This document shows positions 26,374 to 34,931 of a DNA stretch of 64,000 nucleotides, piece after piece. The stretch lies in the NCBI GenBank assembly GCA_963746955.1, contig CAVVDR010000023.1:62001-126000 (forward strand), in the 5' to 3' direction. Position 1 is the first letter of the stretch. The number at the start of each line of letters is the position of its first letter. Origin of the DNA: DASQBT01 sp963746955. Its GTDB lineage: Bacteria; Pseudomonadota; Gammaproteobacteria; Burkholderiales; Thiobacillaceae. The translations under genes and the position numbers were made by a program. The notes beneath the pieces are model-generated. The model made no database searches, was not told where the DNA came from, and saw nothing but the letters and a program-made list of their open reading frames with translations.

Positions 26374-27953
26374 GCCTTGGTCTTTGCTGCTTTGGCGGCG
26401 CCGCCCTTGCGCGCGCCTGTTGCCCGTGGCTTGGCGCGGTCAGACTTCTCCCGTCCCAACAGCCAATGTACCAACAGGGGAACAGGGCGTCCGGTCGAGC
26501 CCTTGTTTTCACGCCCGCCCTTGTAGGCAGTTCCGGCCACGTCGAGGTGCGCCCAGGGATAGCTCTTTGCAAAACGGGACAGGAAACAGGCGGCGGTAAT
26601 GGCGCCGGCAGGTCGGCCGCCGATATTGGCCAGGTCCGCAAGGTTGCTCTTAAGCTGCTCCTGATAGTCTTCCCACAGCGGCAGGCGCCAGACCCGATCC
26701 CAGGCTTCGCTGCCCGCCTGTTCCAACTCATGTGCCAAGTCATCCTGGTTGGTAAACAGGCCGCTGGGGTGGCTGCCCAATGCAATGACGCAGGCGCCGG
26801 TAAGGGTGGCGATATCGACCACCGCAGCAGGCTTGAAGCGTTCCGCATAGGTCAGGGCATCGCACAGAATCAGACGCCCTTCGGCGTCAGTGTTGAGAAT
26901 TTCGATGGTTTGGCCGGACATGGAGGCAACGATATCGCCGGGTTTGTTCGCCTTGGCATCGGGCATGTTCTCGCATGAGGGCACCAGGCCGATGACATTG
27001 AGCTTGAGTCCCAGTTCGCCGATCGCACGGAAGGTGCCCAGCACCGCGCCACCGCCGCTCATGTCGTAATTCATCTCGTCCATCTCGGCAGCCGATTTGA
27101 GCGATATGCCACCTGCATCAAACGTGATGGCTTTGCCCACCAATACCAGCACCGGCAGGTCTTTCGGGCCGCCCTCATGCTGGAGAACAACGAAGCGGGG
27201 CGGCTTGTCGCTGCCCTTGCCAACCGAGAGGAAGGAACGCATGCCGAGTTTTTCGGCAGCGGCCTGATCCAGGATTTCGCACTTGAAACCGAATTTCTTC
27301 GCCAGCTTGCGGGCCTGATCCGCCAGATAAGCCGGAGTGCATATATTCGACGGAGTGTTGCCCAGGTTCTTGGCGAAGCTCATGCCGCGTGCAATGGCCT
27401 GGCCCCGTTTGATTCCGGCCTTGGCGCCGGTGAGCGCTTTCGCGTCGGAAACGCACAGGGTGAGATGTTTAAGGGGGTGTCTGGGTTCGGCGGCTTTGCT
27501 TTTCAACTGGTCAAACCGGTATAGCACTTCATGTGCCAAGATGGCGGCCTGTTCCACCTTCCATGCGATATCGCGCTTGCCGACGTCCAACTCGCACAAA
27601 TGCATGACACCCTCCGCGGCGCCAGTGTCGCGCAGGCAGCGGACTGCGCTGCTTACTGCAGAACGATAAGCCTTCTCGCTGAATTCCTCTTCCTTTCCCA
27701 GGCCAACCAGCAGCACGCGTTCGGCCGCGATATTGGGAACCCTGTGCAAAAGCAGGACCGTGCCGGATCGCCCGTCCATGTCGCCACCACGGACAATCCC
27801 GGAAAGATATGCCTTTGATGCACGATCTATATCCTTGGCCGCAGCGGACAGCTTGCCGCCTTCGAACACACCCACCACCACACAAGCGCTGCGCGCATGC
27901 GCGGGCGCAAGGCTTTTTATGCTAAATTCCAGATCGATTTCTTTGCTATCCAT
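26370..27953 (-). CDS. pepA: Leucyl aminopeptidase (cytosol aminopeptidase, M17)
   Basis: Dimetal aminopeptidase cleaving N-terminal residues in the cytoplasm. The M17 signature NTDAEGRL is present, as are GKAITFDAGGISLK (metal-binding Lys/Asp) and the final AHLDVAGTAY. 527 aa, about 25-30 longer than usual owing to a Lys/Ala/Arg-rich tail (GARKGGAAKAAKTKA) that may bind nucleic acid, of interest because E. coli PepA also binds DNA. First gene of the pepA-holC-orf-valS run; divergent from lptF with a 92-nt gap. Confidence 0.96.
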   Translation of the reverse strand: MDSKEIDLEFSIKSLAPAHARSACVVVGVFEGGKLSAAAKDIDRASKAYLSGIVRGGDMDGRSGTVLLLHRVPNIAAERVLLVGLGKEEEFSEKAYRSAVSSAVRCLRDTGAAEGVMHLCELDVGKRDIAWKVEQAAILAHEVLYRFDQLKSKAAEPRHPLKHLTLCVSDAKALTGAKAGIKRGQAIARGMSFAKNLGNTPSNICTPAYLADQARKLAKKFGFKCEILDQAAAEKLGMRSFLSVGKGSDKPPRFVVLQHEGGPKDLPVLVLVGKAITFDAGGISLKSAAEMDEMNYDMSGGGAVLGTFRAIGELGLKLNVIGLVPSCENMPDAKANKPGDIVASMSGQTIEILNTDAEGRLILCDALTYAERFKPAAVVDIATLTGACVIALGSHPSGLFTNQDDLAHELEQAGSEAWDRVWRLPLWEDYQEQLKSNLADLANIGGRPAGAITAACFLSRFAKSYPWAHLDVAGTAYKGGRENKGSTGRPVPLLVHWLLGREKSDRAKPRATGARKGGAAKAAKTKA

Positions 27954-28045
27954 GTCTTATCAGGCGGAGAAATTGAAACTTCCAAAAATGTCCAGCCATA
28001 TTATTTGCCATGCTGTTGCTTCCGTCAAAGTGATAGGCTGAACCC

Positions 28046-29125
28046 ATGCTTTACCAGCGTACCCTTCTGCGTGAATTGACCTTGTCGGTTGCCGCGATTC
28101 TTGTGGTGTTGATCGCCATCGCCCTGGTTACGCTATTTATCCGGCTGCTGGGCGATGCGGCACGGGGAGACGTGGCCAATGAGGCCGTCATCACCTACAT
28201 GGGCTTCAACCTGCTGTATTTTCTCCCGGTATTGCTCTCGGTTGCCTTATTTATAGGGGTGTTGTTGGTATTCACGCGATGGTGGCGCGACAGCGAGATG
28301 GTGATCTGGCTCGACAATGGCCTAAGTCTGTACCAGTGGATAGTGCCCGTCTTGCGGTTGGCGCTGCCGCTGGTTGTGATCATCGCGGCCTTGACCCTTG
28401 TCCTGATTCCCTGGTCGCTCAACAAGAAGGATCAGTACCGGCAGGAGCTGAAGAGCCGCAGCGAAACATCGTTGATCACTCCGGGATTGTTCGCCGAGAC
28501 TGAAGGTGGCACGCGGGTCTACTTTGTCGAAGGCTTGAACCCCTTTACCGGGGTGATCAAGAACGTATTTCTGCAAACACAAGATCATGACAAGATCGGG
28601 ATTGTGGTTGCCCAGGAAGGGCGCCACGATATGGAGGAGGATGGCACTCGTTATTTGATACTTAGGCACGGTCGTCGCTATGAAGGTACGCCAGGGCAGG
28701 GAGATTTCAGTTCCTTGGAGTTCGAGCGATATTGGATACGGCTGGAGCCGGGTGTGGTCCAGGATACTAACAAGAGCTCCAAGCAGGCGCGTCTATCTGC
28801 GCTGTTGAAGTCATCCGATCCGGTATACAAGGGCGAACTGATCTGGCGTCTGGGCTCTCCTGTGAGCGCGTTGGTGCTCGCGCTAATGGCGATTCCACTG
28901 GCGGTGGTGGATAACCGCTCGCGCCGTTCCTTCGGCCTGATTGGCGCGCTGCTGATTTACTTCATCTACAACAACCTCGTGTCAGTTGGGCAGGCTTGGG
29001 TCGTACAGGAGCGAATGAACGCCGTGACGGGTTTCTTGTTTGGGCATGTGCCCATGCTGCTGGCCTTGGTCATATTGTTTCTGGCTCGCACCCGCTTGAA
29101 ACCATTGTTCGGCGGGCGCAGCTGA
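28046..29125 (+). CDS. lptF: LPS export ABC permease LptF
   Basis: Inner-membrane subunit of the LptB2FG complex that extracts lipopolysaccharide. It starts MLYQRTLLRELTLSVAAI, has two N-terminal-half transmembrane clusters, a large periplasmic beta-jellyroll (about 130-260), and a second membrane cluster (GSPVSALVLALMAIPLAVVDNRSRR). The 359 aa length is standard. lptG starts one base after its stop. The pair is divergent from pepA, as in many Proteobacteria. Confidence 0.95.
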   Translation: MLYQRTLLRELTLSVAAILVVLIAIALVTLFIRLLGDAARGDVANEAVITYMGFNLLYFLPVLLSVALFIGVLLVFTRWWRDSEMVIWLDNGLSLYQWIVPVLRLALPLVVIIAALTLVLIPWSLNKKDQYRQELKSRSETSLITPGLFAETEGGTRVYFVEGLNPFTGVIKNVFLQTQDHDKIGIVVAQEGRHDMEEDGTRYLILRHGRRYEGTPGQGDFSSLEFERYWIRLEPGVVQDTNKSSKQARLSALLKSSDPVYKGELIWRLGSPVSALVLALMAIPLAVVDNRSRRSFGLIGALLIYFIYNNLVSVGQAWVVQERMNAVTGFLFGHVPMLLALVILFLARTRLKPLFGGRS

Positions 29126-29126
29126 A

Positions 29127-30203
29127 ATGAATACGCTGGGCCGCTACTTGCTGCGAGAGGTTCTTCTTGCTACTGGCCTGATCTTTCTCGCGCTCATCGT
29201 TCTGTTCTCCTTCTTTGATCTGCTGCACGAACTGGGCCAGATTCAGCGTCACGGCGATTATGGTCTGACAAAGGTCTTTCTGTTTGTCCTGCTGCATATT
29301 CCGGGGCATGTATACGAGAGTGCTCCTGTCGCTGCGCTGATCGGCAGTCTGTTCGCGATGTCCAGGCTGGTCATGAACTCGGAGTTCAATGTCATGCGTG
29401 CTTCGGGGTTTTCGTCCTGGAAAGTGGCCACCTATCTTGGCGTGCTGGGGCTGGGTTTTTCCCTGCTTGCCTTGCTGAACGGAGAGCTGCTGGCGCCCTG
29501 GACCGAGCAGGCGGCGCAACAAGTGAAGCTTAGCGCCACCAAGTCGGTGGTGGCCCAGCAGTTTATTTCCGGCTTATGGGCCAAGGATGGCGACTCATTC
29601 ATCAATGCCAGAGAGGTCTTGCCCGATGCGACACTCAAGGATATCCGGATTTATCGCTTCGATGACCAATGGCATCTGCTGTCTGCCAGTCGATCGGACT
29701 CAGCCAAGTGGCTGGGCAATCAACAGTGGCAGTTGACGAATACATCTGAAAGCCAGATTTCGGCAGGAGGGGTGAGGGTGAGCTCGGAGGGCAGCAGGAC
29801 TTGGCATACGGTACTAAGCCCAGATATTCTGGCGGTGCTTCTGGTTGCACCGGAAGACATGGCCGCGAGAACTTTGTACCACTACATTCAGCATCTGAAA
29901 GCCAACAAACAGAAGTCCTCGCGTTATGAGCTTGCGCTTTGGTCGAAGCTCTTCTTGCCTTTGGCCACCCCGGTCATGATGTTGCTGGCCTTGCCATTTG
30001 CATTCCATTCCCCGCGTTCGGGCAGTATCAGCACTCGGGTGTTCTTGGGTATCCTGGCCGGCCTGGCCTTTGAACTTCTCAATCGCCTGTTTGGCCATAT
30101 CGGTCTATTGAATGAGTGGCCTCCATTGCTGGCTGCTATGTTGCCTTCGCTGGTCTTTCTTGGCATCGCGCTGGGGGCCATCAGGTGGGTGGAGAAACGC
30201 TAG
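29127..30203 (+). CDS. lptG: LPS export ABC permease LptG
   Basis: Partner of LptF. It starts MNTLGRYLLREVLLATGLIF, with family text FFDLLHELGQI, SEFNVMRASGFS and the C-terminal ATPVMMLLALPFAFHSPRSGSISTRVFLGI; a periplasmic jellyroll lies in the middle. 358 aa. The stop codon abuts the stop of the convergent RDD gene with no spacer between them. Confidence 0.95.
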   Translation: MNTLGRYLLREVLLATGLIFLALIVLFSFFDLLHELGQIQRHGDYGLTKVFLFVLLHIPGHVYESAPVAALIGSLFAMSRLVMNSEFNVMRASGFSSWKVATYLGVLGLGFSLLALLNGELLAPWTEQAAQQVKLSATKSVVAQQFISGLWAKDGDSFINAREVLPDATLKDIRIYRFDDQWHLLSASRSDSAKWLGNQQWQLTNTSESQISAGGVRVSSEGSRTWHTVLSPDILAVLLVAPEDMAARTLYHYIQHLKANKQKSSRYELALWSKLFLPLATPVMMLLALPFAFHSPRSGSISTRVFLGILAGLAFELLNRLFGHIGLLNEWPPLLAAMLPSLVFLGIALGAIRWVEKR

Positions 30204-30650
30204 TTAACCAATTGATTGATTCCTCAATCGGGTATCCACCAGCCACAGGCCTGCCAGGCGGTCATGCAGAAATTGACGATCCTTATCTGCCAGAGCCCAG
30301 AACAAACCTGCGCCAAGCAGGCATAGGCTGGGTATCGCAAACAGATAGCGGAGGAGCGCGCGGCGCGTACCAGGTGGCCGCCCCCGTCCATTCACCAAGC
30401 GTATGCGCCAGGTCTTCATCGGTAGGGTCTGCCCCCAGCGCCAAAACGTAACATAGTAAACCCCTGTCACTACGATCAGGTAGAGTTGGAACGCCAAGCG
30501 CCCGCCGCCCGCGGTGACGTCTTTGTGCAAGGCAAGAAACAGGAAGCCTGCGCTTATCCAGACGGCGGTCAGCAGCACTGCCTCATAAAACATCGAGGCC
30601 AGTCTGCGCCTGACTGAAGCCGGAGGGTGTGTTATTGGCGGTTGCTGCAT
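30204..30650 (-). CDS. RDD-family membrane protein
   Basis: 148-aa inner-membrane protein with three hydrophobic segments (about 18-36, 50-68 and 105-124). It has the RDD-family pattern: RLASMFYEAVLL at the start, MKTWRIRLVNGRGRPPG in the cytoplasmic loop and FLHDRLAGLWLV at the end, where the classical R/D residues are retained. The function of most RDD proteins is unknown; some relate to ion or compatible-solute handling. Confidence 0.85.
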   Translation of the reverse strand: MQQPPITHPPASVRRRLASMFYEAVLLTAVWISAGFLFLALHKDVTAGGGRLAFQLYLIVVTGVYYVTFWRWGQTLPMKTWRIRLVNGRGRPPGTRRALLRYLFAIPSLCLLGAGLFWALADKDRQFLHDRLAGLWLVDTRLRNQSIG

Positions 30651-30833
30651 GCGGGCACTATAGTCGCAGATATAATGGATTCATAAAAGGCTATCTAAGG
30701 CCGAGGCTGCCGGGCGAATCGCGCGTGGATAGTCAAGTGCAGCAGTTGAAAGAGCGCAGCAGTTGCAAGAGCCCCATTGCAGAAGTCTTCTGGCCGGTTC
30801 GCGAAAGTAGCAAAGCAGAATTGAGGAACGCGC

Positions 30834-31238
30834 ATGCATATAATCAAACAGCTGATGGCCATTCCCGGAGTAATTGCCGCAGGGGAGTTCGCTTACCGCG
30901 GAGACCGCTTCTCCTTCGAAGGTGCGATGACCAGCGAATTTGCTCGCATGGCATCGATCTTGTGCCGCTCAAATACCATGAGCGTCAACATGCAGTCTGA
31001 AATCTTCAATTCCTTTGCGGAAAACTGCGGCTGCCGGCCCGCGCAAGGCTGGGTTGTGCGGGGGGCAAACGCCACGGTGTGCAACATCGGCAATTATTTT
31101 GCCTTCATCGAAAATCGTCCCGAATTGCTGAACGATGTCATGACGATCATGCGGGCCAAGGTGGGGGACATTGGGGATGATCTGCTGGTCAATCTTTATT
31201 CCAGGATCGGAGGGGATGTGAAGGAAGCCCTCTACTAA
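30834..31238 (+). CDS. DUF2173-family protein, copy 1
   Basis: 134-aa soluble protein and first of three tandem paralogues. Motifs shared with the other two: MHIIKQLMAIPGVIAAGEF (compare MDIDQLMELPGTLAAF and MSLKKLLVLDGVIAVCRF), PAQGWVVRG, and TVCNIGN. It has four cysteines (one in ILCRS, two in ENCGCRP, one in TVCNIGN) and a 20-residue C-terminal extension the others lack. No signal peptide or membrane segment. AGGAA lies 6 nt upstream of the start. DUF2173 has no established function as far as I know; its presence here may relate to sulfur chemistry. Confidence 0.78.
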   Translation: MHIIKQLMAIPGVIAAGEFAYRGDRFSFEGAMTSEFARMASILCRSNTMSVNMQSEIFNSFAENCGCRPAQGWVVRGANATVCNIGNYFAFIENRPELLNDVMTIMRAKVGDIGDDLLVNLYSRIGGDVKEALY

Positions 31239-31257
31239 TTGAAACAAAAGGGAAAAC

Positions 31258-31602
31258 ATGGATATTGATCAACTGATGGAACTGCCGGGAACCCTGGCGG
31301 CGTTTACCTATACGGATAAGGGCGACCTCAAGGACTATCGGATCCGTGAGGGCACGGAAATTACGCCCCAGATTCTGGATTTGCTGGCGCACTCCTGCGT
31401 AGCCAACATGGCGGTGGCGACGCTGGAGGCCAGGGGGTGGGAAGCCCTGACTGGACAACTGGGCTTTGAGCCCCTGCAAGGGTTTTCCATGATCGGACTG
31501 GAATGGTCTGCAGTCGTTAACGGCAATTGCGCGGTAGTGGCCAGGAACCGTGATGTGGATTACGAAGCCACGTTTAACGCCATTCAAGCCTGCCAACTCT
31601 GA
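31258..31602 (+). CDS. DUF2173-family protein, copy 2
   Basis: 114-aa paralogue of the genes on both sides. Shared pattern: MDIDQLMELPGTLAAFTY at the start, FEPLQGFSMIG where the others have PxQGWxV, and VVNGNCAVV in place of TVCxxGN. It is the most divergent copy; it lacks the TVC cysteine but has Cys in HSCVANM and GNCAV. AAAGGG stands 6-7 nt before the ATG, 19 nt after copy 1. Confidence 0.75.
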   Translation: MDIDQLMELPGTLAAFTYTDKGDLKDYRIREGTEITPQILDLLAHSCVANMAVATLEARGWEALTGQLGFEPLQGFSMIGLEWSAVVNGNCAVVARNRDVDYEATFNAIQACQL

Positions 31603-31613
31603 GGGAGTTCGGG

Positions 31614-31949
31614 ATGTCCCTGAAAAAATTGCTGGTTCTGGATGGAGTCATTGCCGTGTGCCGTTTTCAGGATGACGGCTCCATCATGGATGCCGCCGGA
31701 ACGACGACATTCGACAGAATGGAAAGAATAGCGAAATTTGCCCAATGGTATCGGCGCATGGTGTCCGGAAATATGGATCTTGTTTCGCTGTTTTCCCAGA
31801 TGCGGGGCTGGGCGCCTTCGCAGGGGTGGATCGTCCACGGTGCACAAATGACCGTCTGCTCGGTGGGCAATGTCGTCTGCATGGTACAGAATGGCCAGGG
31901 ATCCCTGAATGCCTTGATGACGGCGTTGACGGCGGCCGCGCATGAATAA
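31614..31949 (+). CDS. DUF2173-family protein, copy 3
   Basis: 111-aa paralogue. It starts MSLKKLLVLDGVIAVCRF and keeps PSQGWIVHG and TVCSVGN. GGGAG precedes the start, 11 nt after copy 2. The three genes share a strand and tight spacing, and a strong terminator follows copy 3 by 21 nt, so they form one operon. The mix of conserved core and different cysteines suggests they assemble into a hetero-oligomer, which is inference. Confidence 0.76.
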   Translation: MSLKKLLVLDGVIAVCRFQDDGSIMDAAGTTTFDRMERIAKFAQWYRRMVSGNMDLVSLFSQMRGWAPSQGWIVHGAQMTVCSVGNVVCMVQNGQGSLNALMTALTAAAHE

Positions 31950-31970
31950 ATCCACGTATCCTTGAGCAGA

Positions 31971-31996
31971 AACCCGGCCTAGAGCCGGGTTTTTTT
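31971..31996 (+). terminator. Terminator of the DUF2173 operon
   Basis: Stem AACCCGGC/GCCGGGTT, loop CTAGA, then TTTTT. Ends the three-gene DUF2173 transcript. Confidence 0.93.
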
Positions 31997-32622
31997 CGGG
32001 TTGCACCCTGCAGGGCGCACTGATTTGGAGGTGGAAAGTCCCTGCCCGCGAGGCAATGGTGTCGCCGCGGCTGATTGCGAATCGGGAGAAAGCCGAAGCT
32101 AAAGCGCTGGCCTGACGAAAAGGAAGTGGATGGAGGTGGCGTAGTGGGGTCAGGCGGCCCATATCGCAAGGCCCGAAACCTCCACGGAGCACTGCGCCGT
32201 AGATCCGACCGACATAAGAGTAAATCCAAATGCGCAAGTCCCGGAGAGATCTCCATGGGTGCCCTGTGGGCCAAGGGCGCCCGGCAAACAGATGCTCCCG
32301 GATCAGTTGGTTCAGCAAGCCAACATCAGTTGCTCTGGCCGATCTTCGAGGTGAACATTTCCGCGTCGAGTCATGGTTTCAGGCCGCGGCGGATCCTCCG
32401 CCGTGCAGTCAGGGCTTCGCAGTGGAATGTCGTGGAAGGCCGTCGGGCCGTGGTGGGTATGGACCCGGGCAATTCTTTGACCGCGTCAGCCAAGATCTCT
32501 GGATTGCAAAACAATCGAAGCAGAGCGCGTCAGTGTGTGTCATGAACCGTCGGTCGCGGAGCCCTACGACCTGCGTGAGAAGGCAACGGCGCAACCTGTC
32601 CCCTATTCGAATCCGGTGCCGT
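31997..32622 (+). other. Gene-free stretch, possible decayed group II intron (domain I-like)
   Basis: About 630 bases with no convincing gene. From 32025 on the plus strand the sequence reads like the structured 5' part of a bacterial group II intron: GGTGGAAAGTCCCTGCC, then ATGGTGTCGCC, GAGAAAGCCGAAGC, GACGAAAAGGAAGTGG and CGCAAGTCCCGGAG. The typical GTGYG start, a reverse transcriptase frame and the domain V/VI end were not found, so if this is an intron it is broken. Short open frames here are Arg/Pro/Ser-rich with no family resemblance. The assignment rests on remembered sequence style only. Confidence 0.3.
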
Positions 32623-32639
32623 AGAATCGCATCGATTCT
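32623..32639. promoter_or_regulatory. Inverted repeat at the ilvB promoter
   Basis: AGAATCG-CAT-CGATTCT, a perfect 7-bp inverted repeat with a 3-bp centre. It ends at the first base of the putative -35 box of ilvB, which is a usual operator position. Confidence 0.4.
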
Positions 32640-32668
32640 TGACCGGCCATGGGCAAACCGTTTAATCT
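32639..32668 (+). promoter_or_regulatory. Putative sigma-70 promoter of ilvB-ilvH-ilvC
   Basis: TTGACC (32639-32644), 18-bp spacer, TAATCT (32663-32668), about 38 nt before the ilvB start. TTTAAT two bases upstream is an alternative -10 with a 16-bp spacer. Confidence 0.5.
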
Positions 32669-32706
32669 GATAAATTCGCCAAAGATTTTGATTTTCTGAC
32701 ATTTTT

Positions 32707-34419
32707 ATGGAATTAACAGGGGCAGAAATAGTTGTCCGTTGTCTGGCAGAGGAGGGGGTCGAGTTTGTATTCGGCTACCCGGGCGGAGCCGTGCTCAACA
32801 TCTATGACGAAATTTTCAAGCAGTACAAGTTCAAACACGTCTTGGTGCGCCATGAGCAGGCCGGGGTGCATGCGGCAGATGCATATTCCCGCGCAACCGG
32901 CAGGGTAGGGGTGGCGCTGGTCACTTCCGGTCCCGGAGCGACGAATGCGGTCACCGGCATCGCCACTGCCTACATGGATTCCGTTCCGGTGGTGATCCTC
33001 ACCGGTCAAGTCCCCACCGCAGCGATCGGTTTGGATGCGTTTCAGGAAGTCGATACGGTGGGTATCACGCGCCCCTGCGTGAAACACAATTTTCTGGTCA
33101 AGGATGTGCGCGACCTGGCCATTACCATCAAGAAGGCATTCATTATCGCCGCTACCGGGCGTCCCGGACCGGTGGTCGTGGATATTCCCAAAGACATCAC
33201 CATACACAAGACCGAATATTTCTATCCGGCCACAGTGGAAATGCGTTCGTATAACCCGGTCTCCAAGGGGCACATGGGGCAGATCAAGAAGGCTGCGCAG
33301 ATGCTGCTCGAGGCGAAGCGGCCGCTGATCTACACCGGGGGTGGAGTGGTTCTGGGCAATGCCGCAGGGCAATTGCGGGAGCTTGCCGGCTTGCTGCATC
33401 TTCCCGTCACCAGCACCCTTATGGGGTTGGGCGCCTTTCCGGCGTCGAACAAACAGTTCCTCGGAATGTTGGGCATGCACGGCACCTACGAAGCCAACAT
33501 GGCGATGCAACATTGCGATGTGCTGCTGGCTGTGGGCGCGCGGTTTGACGATCGGGTGATCGGCAGCCCGGAACACTTTGCCCGCGAACAGCGCAAGATT
33601 ATTCATATTGATGTGGACCCGTCCTCCATCTCCAAGCGGGTCAGGGTGGATGTTCCAATTGTCGGCGATGTGGTGAGCGTGCTGGAGGATCTGCTCAAAC
33701 TGATAAGGACCGGCAAGGAAAGGCCGAATCCGGAATTGATGACGGCGTGGTGGACGCAAATCGAATTGTGGCGTTCCAAGGATTGCCTGCGCTACAACCG
33801 CAACGGCGACATCATCAAGCCCCAGTATGTGGTGGAGAAACTATGGGAAGTGACCAAAGGCGAGGCCTATGTCACCTCGGACGTGGGCCAGCACCAGATG
33901 TGGGCGGCCCAGTTCTACCGGTTCGAAGAACCGCGCCGCTGGATCAATTCCGGCGGTTTGGGCACCATGGGCGTGGGTCTGCCCTATGCGATGGGCGTGC
34001 AACTGGCCTTTCCGAATGCGCAGGTCGCTTGCGTGACGGGCGAATCCAGCATCCAGATGTGCATCCAGGAACTGTCGACCTGCAAGCAATACCGTATCCC
34101 GGTCAAGGTGGTGAATCTCAATAACCGCTATATGGGGATGGTCCGGCAGTGGCAGGAATTCTTCTATGGCAGCCGTTACGCCGAGTCCTACATGGACTCC
34201 CTCCCGGACTTCGTCAAGCTGGCAGAAGCCTATGGCCACATCGGGATGAAGATCGAAAAGCCGGGCGATGTGGAGCCCGCGCTCAAGGAAGCTTTTTCTC
34301 CGGCCCTCAAGGAACGTTTGGTGTTCATGGACTTTCTTACCGACCAGAAGGAGAACGTTTTTCCCATGGTGCCCGGGGGCAAGGGCATCACCGAAATGAT
34401 CCTGGCGGAGGAGCTATAG
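32707..34419 (+). CDS. ilvB: Acetolactate synthase large (catalytic) subunit
   Basis: Thiamine-diphosphate enzyme for the first common step of valine, leucine and isoleucine synthesis. It has the three domains of the family: FGYPGGAVLNIYD and HEQAGVHAADAY (catalytic Glu), the FAD-binding middle, and the ThDP domain. The metal-binding motif reads GESS at residues 445-448 instead of the usual GDGS (betaproteobacterial enzymes often have GEGS), with NLNN 25 residues on. 570 aa, normal. The ilvH start overlaps its stop by one base. Confidence 0.96.
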   Translation: MELTGAEIVVRCLAEEGVEFVFGYPGGAVLNIYDEIFKQYKFKHVLVRHEQAGVHAADAYSRATGRVGVALVTSGPGATNAVTGIATAYMDSVPVVILTGQVPTAAIGLDAFQEVDTVGITRPCVKHNFLVKDVRDLAITIKKAFIIAATGRPGPVVVDIPKDITIHKTEYFYPATVEMRSYNPVSKGHMGQIKKAAQMLLEAKRPLIYTGGGVVLGNAAGQLRELAGLLHLPVTSTLMGLGAFPASNKQFLGMLGMHGTYEANMAMQHCDVLLAVGARFDDRVIGSPEHFAREQRKIIHIDVDPSSISKRVRVDVPIVGDVVSVLEDLLKLIRTGKERPNPELMTAWWTQIELWRSKDCLRYNRNGDIIKPQYVVEKLWEVTKGEAYVTSDVGQHQMWAAQFYRFEEPRRWINSGGLGTMGVGLPYAMGVQLAFPNAQVACVTGESSIQMCIQELSTCKQYRIPVKVVNLNNRYMGMVRQWQEFFYGSRYAESYMDSLPDFVKLAEAYGHIGMKIEKPGDVEPALKEAFSPALKERLVFMDFLTDQKENVFPMVPGGKGITEMILAEEL

Positions 34420-34910
34420 TGCGCCACATCGTTTCTCTGTTGATGGAAAACGAAGCCGGGGCGCTGTCACGCGTGGCGGGGTTGTTTTCCGCGCGCGGCT
34501 ACAACATCGAATCCCTGACTGTCGCCCCCACCGAGGACGCCACTCTTTCGCGCATGACCATTGTCACCGTCGGCTCGGAAGACGTGATCGAGCAGATTAT
34601 CAAACAGCTCAACAAGCTGGTGGATGTAGTGAAGGTGCTGGACCTGACCGACGGCAACCATATCGAGCGTGAGTTGATGCTGTTGAAGGTGCGAGCTGCG
34701 GGCAAGGACAGGGAAGAAGTGAAACGCATGGCCGATATCTTTCGCGGCCGCATCATCGACGTGACTGACAAGACCTTCACCATCGAACTCACCGGGCCGG
34801 GCTACAAGCTGGATGCTTTTCTCGAAGCCATGGATGAAACCACCATACTGGAAACTGTGCGTACTGGCGCTTCCGGCATAGGCCGTGGCGATCGCACGCT
34901 GAAAATCTGA
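34419..34910 (+). CDS. ilvH: Acetolactate synthase small (regulatory) subunit
   Basis: Regulatory subunit with an N-terminal ACT domain that binds valine. GTG 34419, overlapping the ilvB TAG by one base (TAGTG), gives the canonical start MRHIVSLLMENEAGALSRVAGLFSARGYNI, 163 aa in all. GGCGGAGGAG stands in the end of ilvB as ribosome site. The second half (IFRGRIIDVTDKTFTIELTG) is the ALS small-subunit C-domain. Followed by ilvC after 21 nt. Confidence 0.96.
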   Translation: MRHIVSLLMENEAGALSRVAGLFSARGYNIESLTVAPTEDATLSRMTIVTVGSEDVIEQIIKQLNKLVDVVKVLDLTDGNHIERELMLLKVRAAGKDREEVKRMADIFRGRIIDVTDKTFTIELTGPGYKLDAFLEAMDETTILETVRTGASGIGRGDRTLKI

Positions 34911-34931
34911 CTCAAGCTAGAAGGGAATGAC

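Noticed and set aside
32713..33759. 348-codon minus-strand open frame
   Set aside because: Antisense to ilvB; no independent support.
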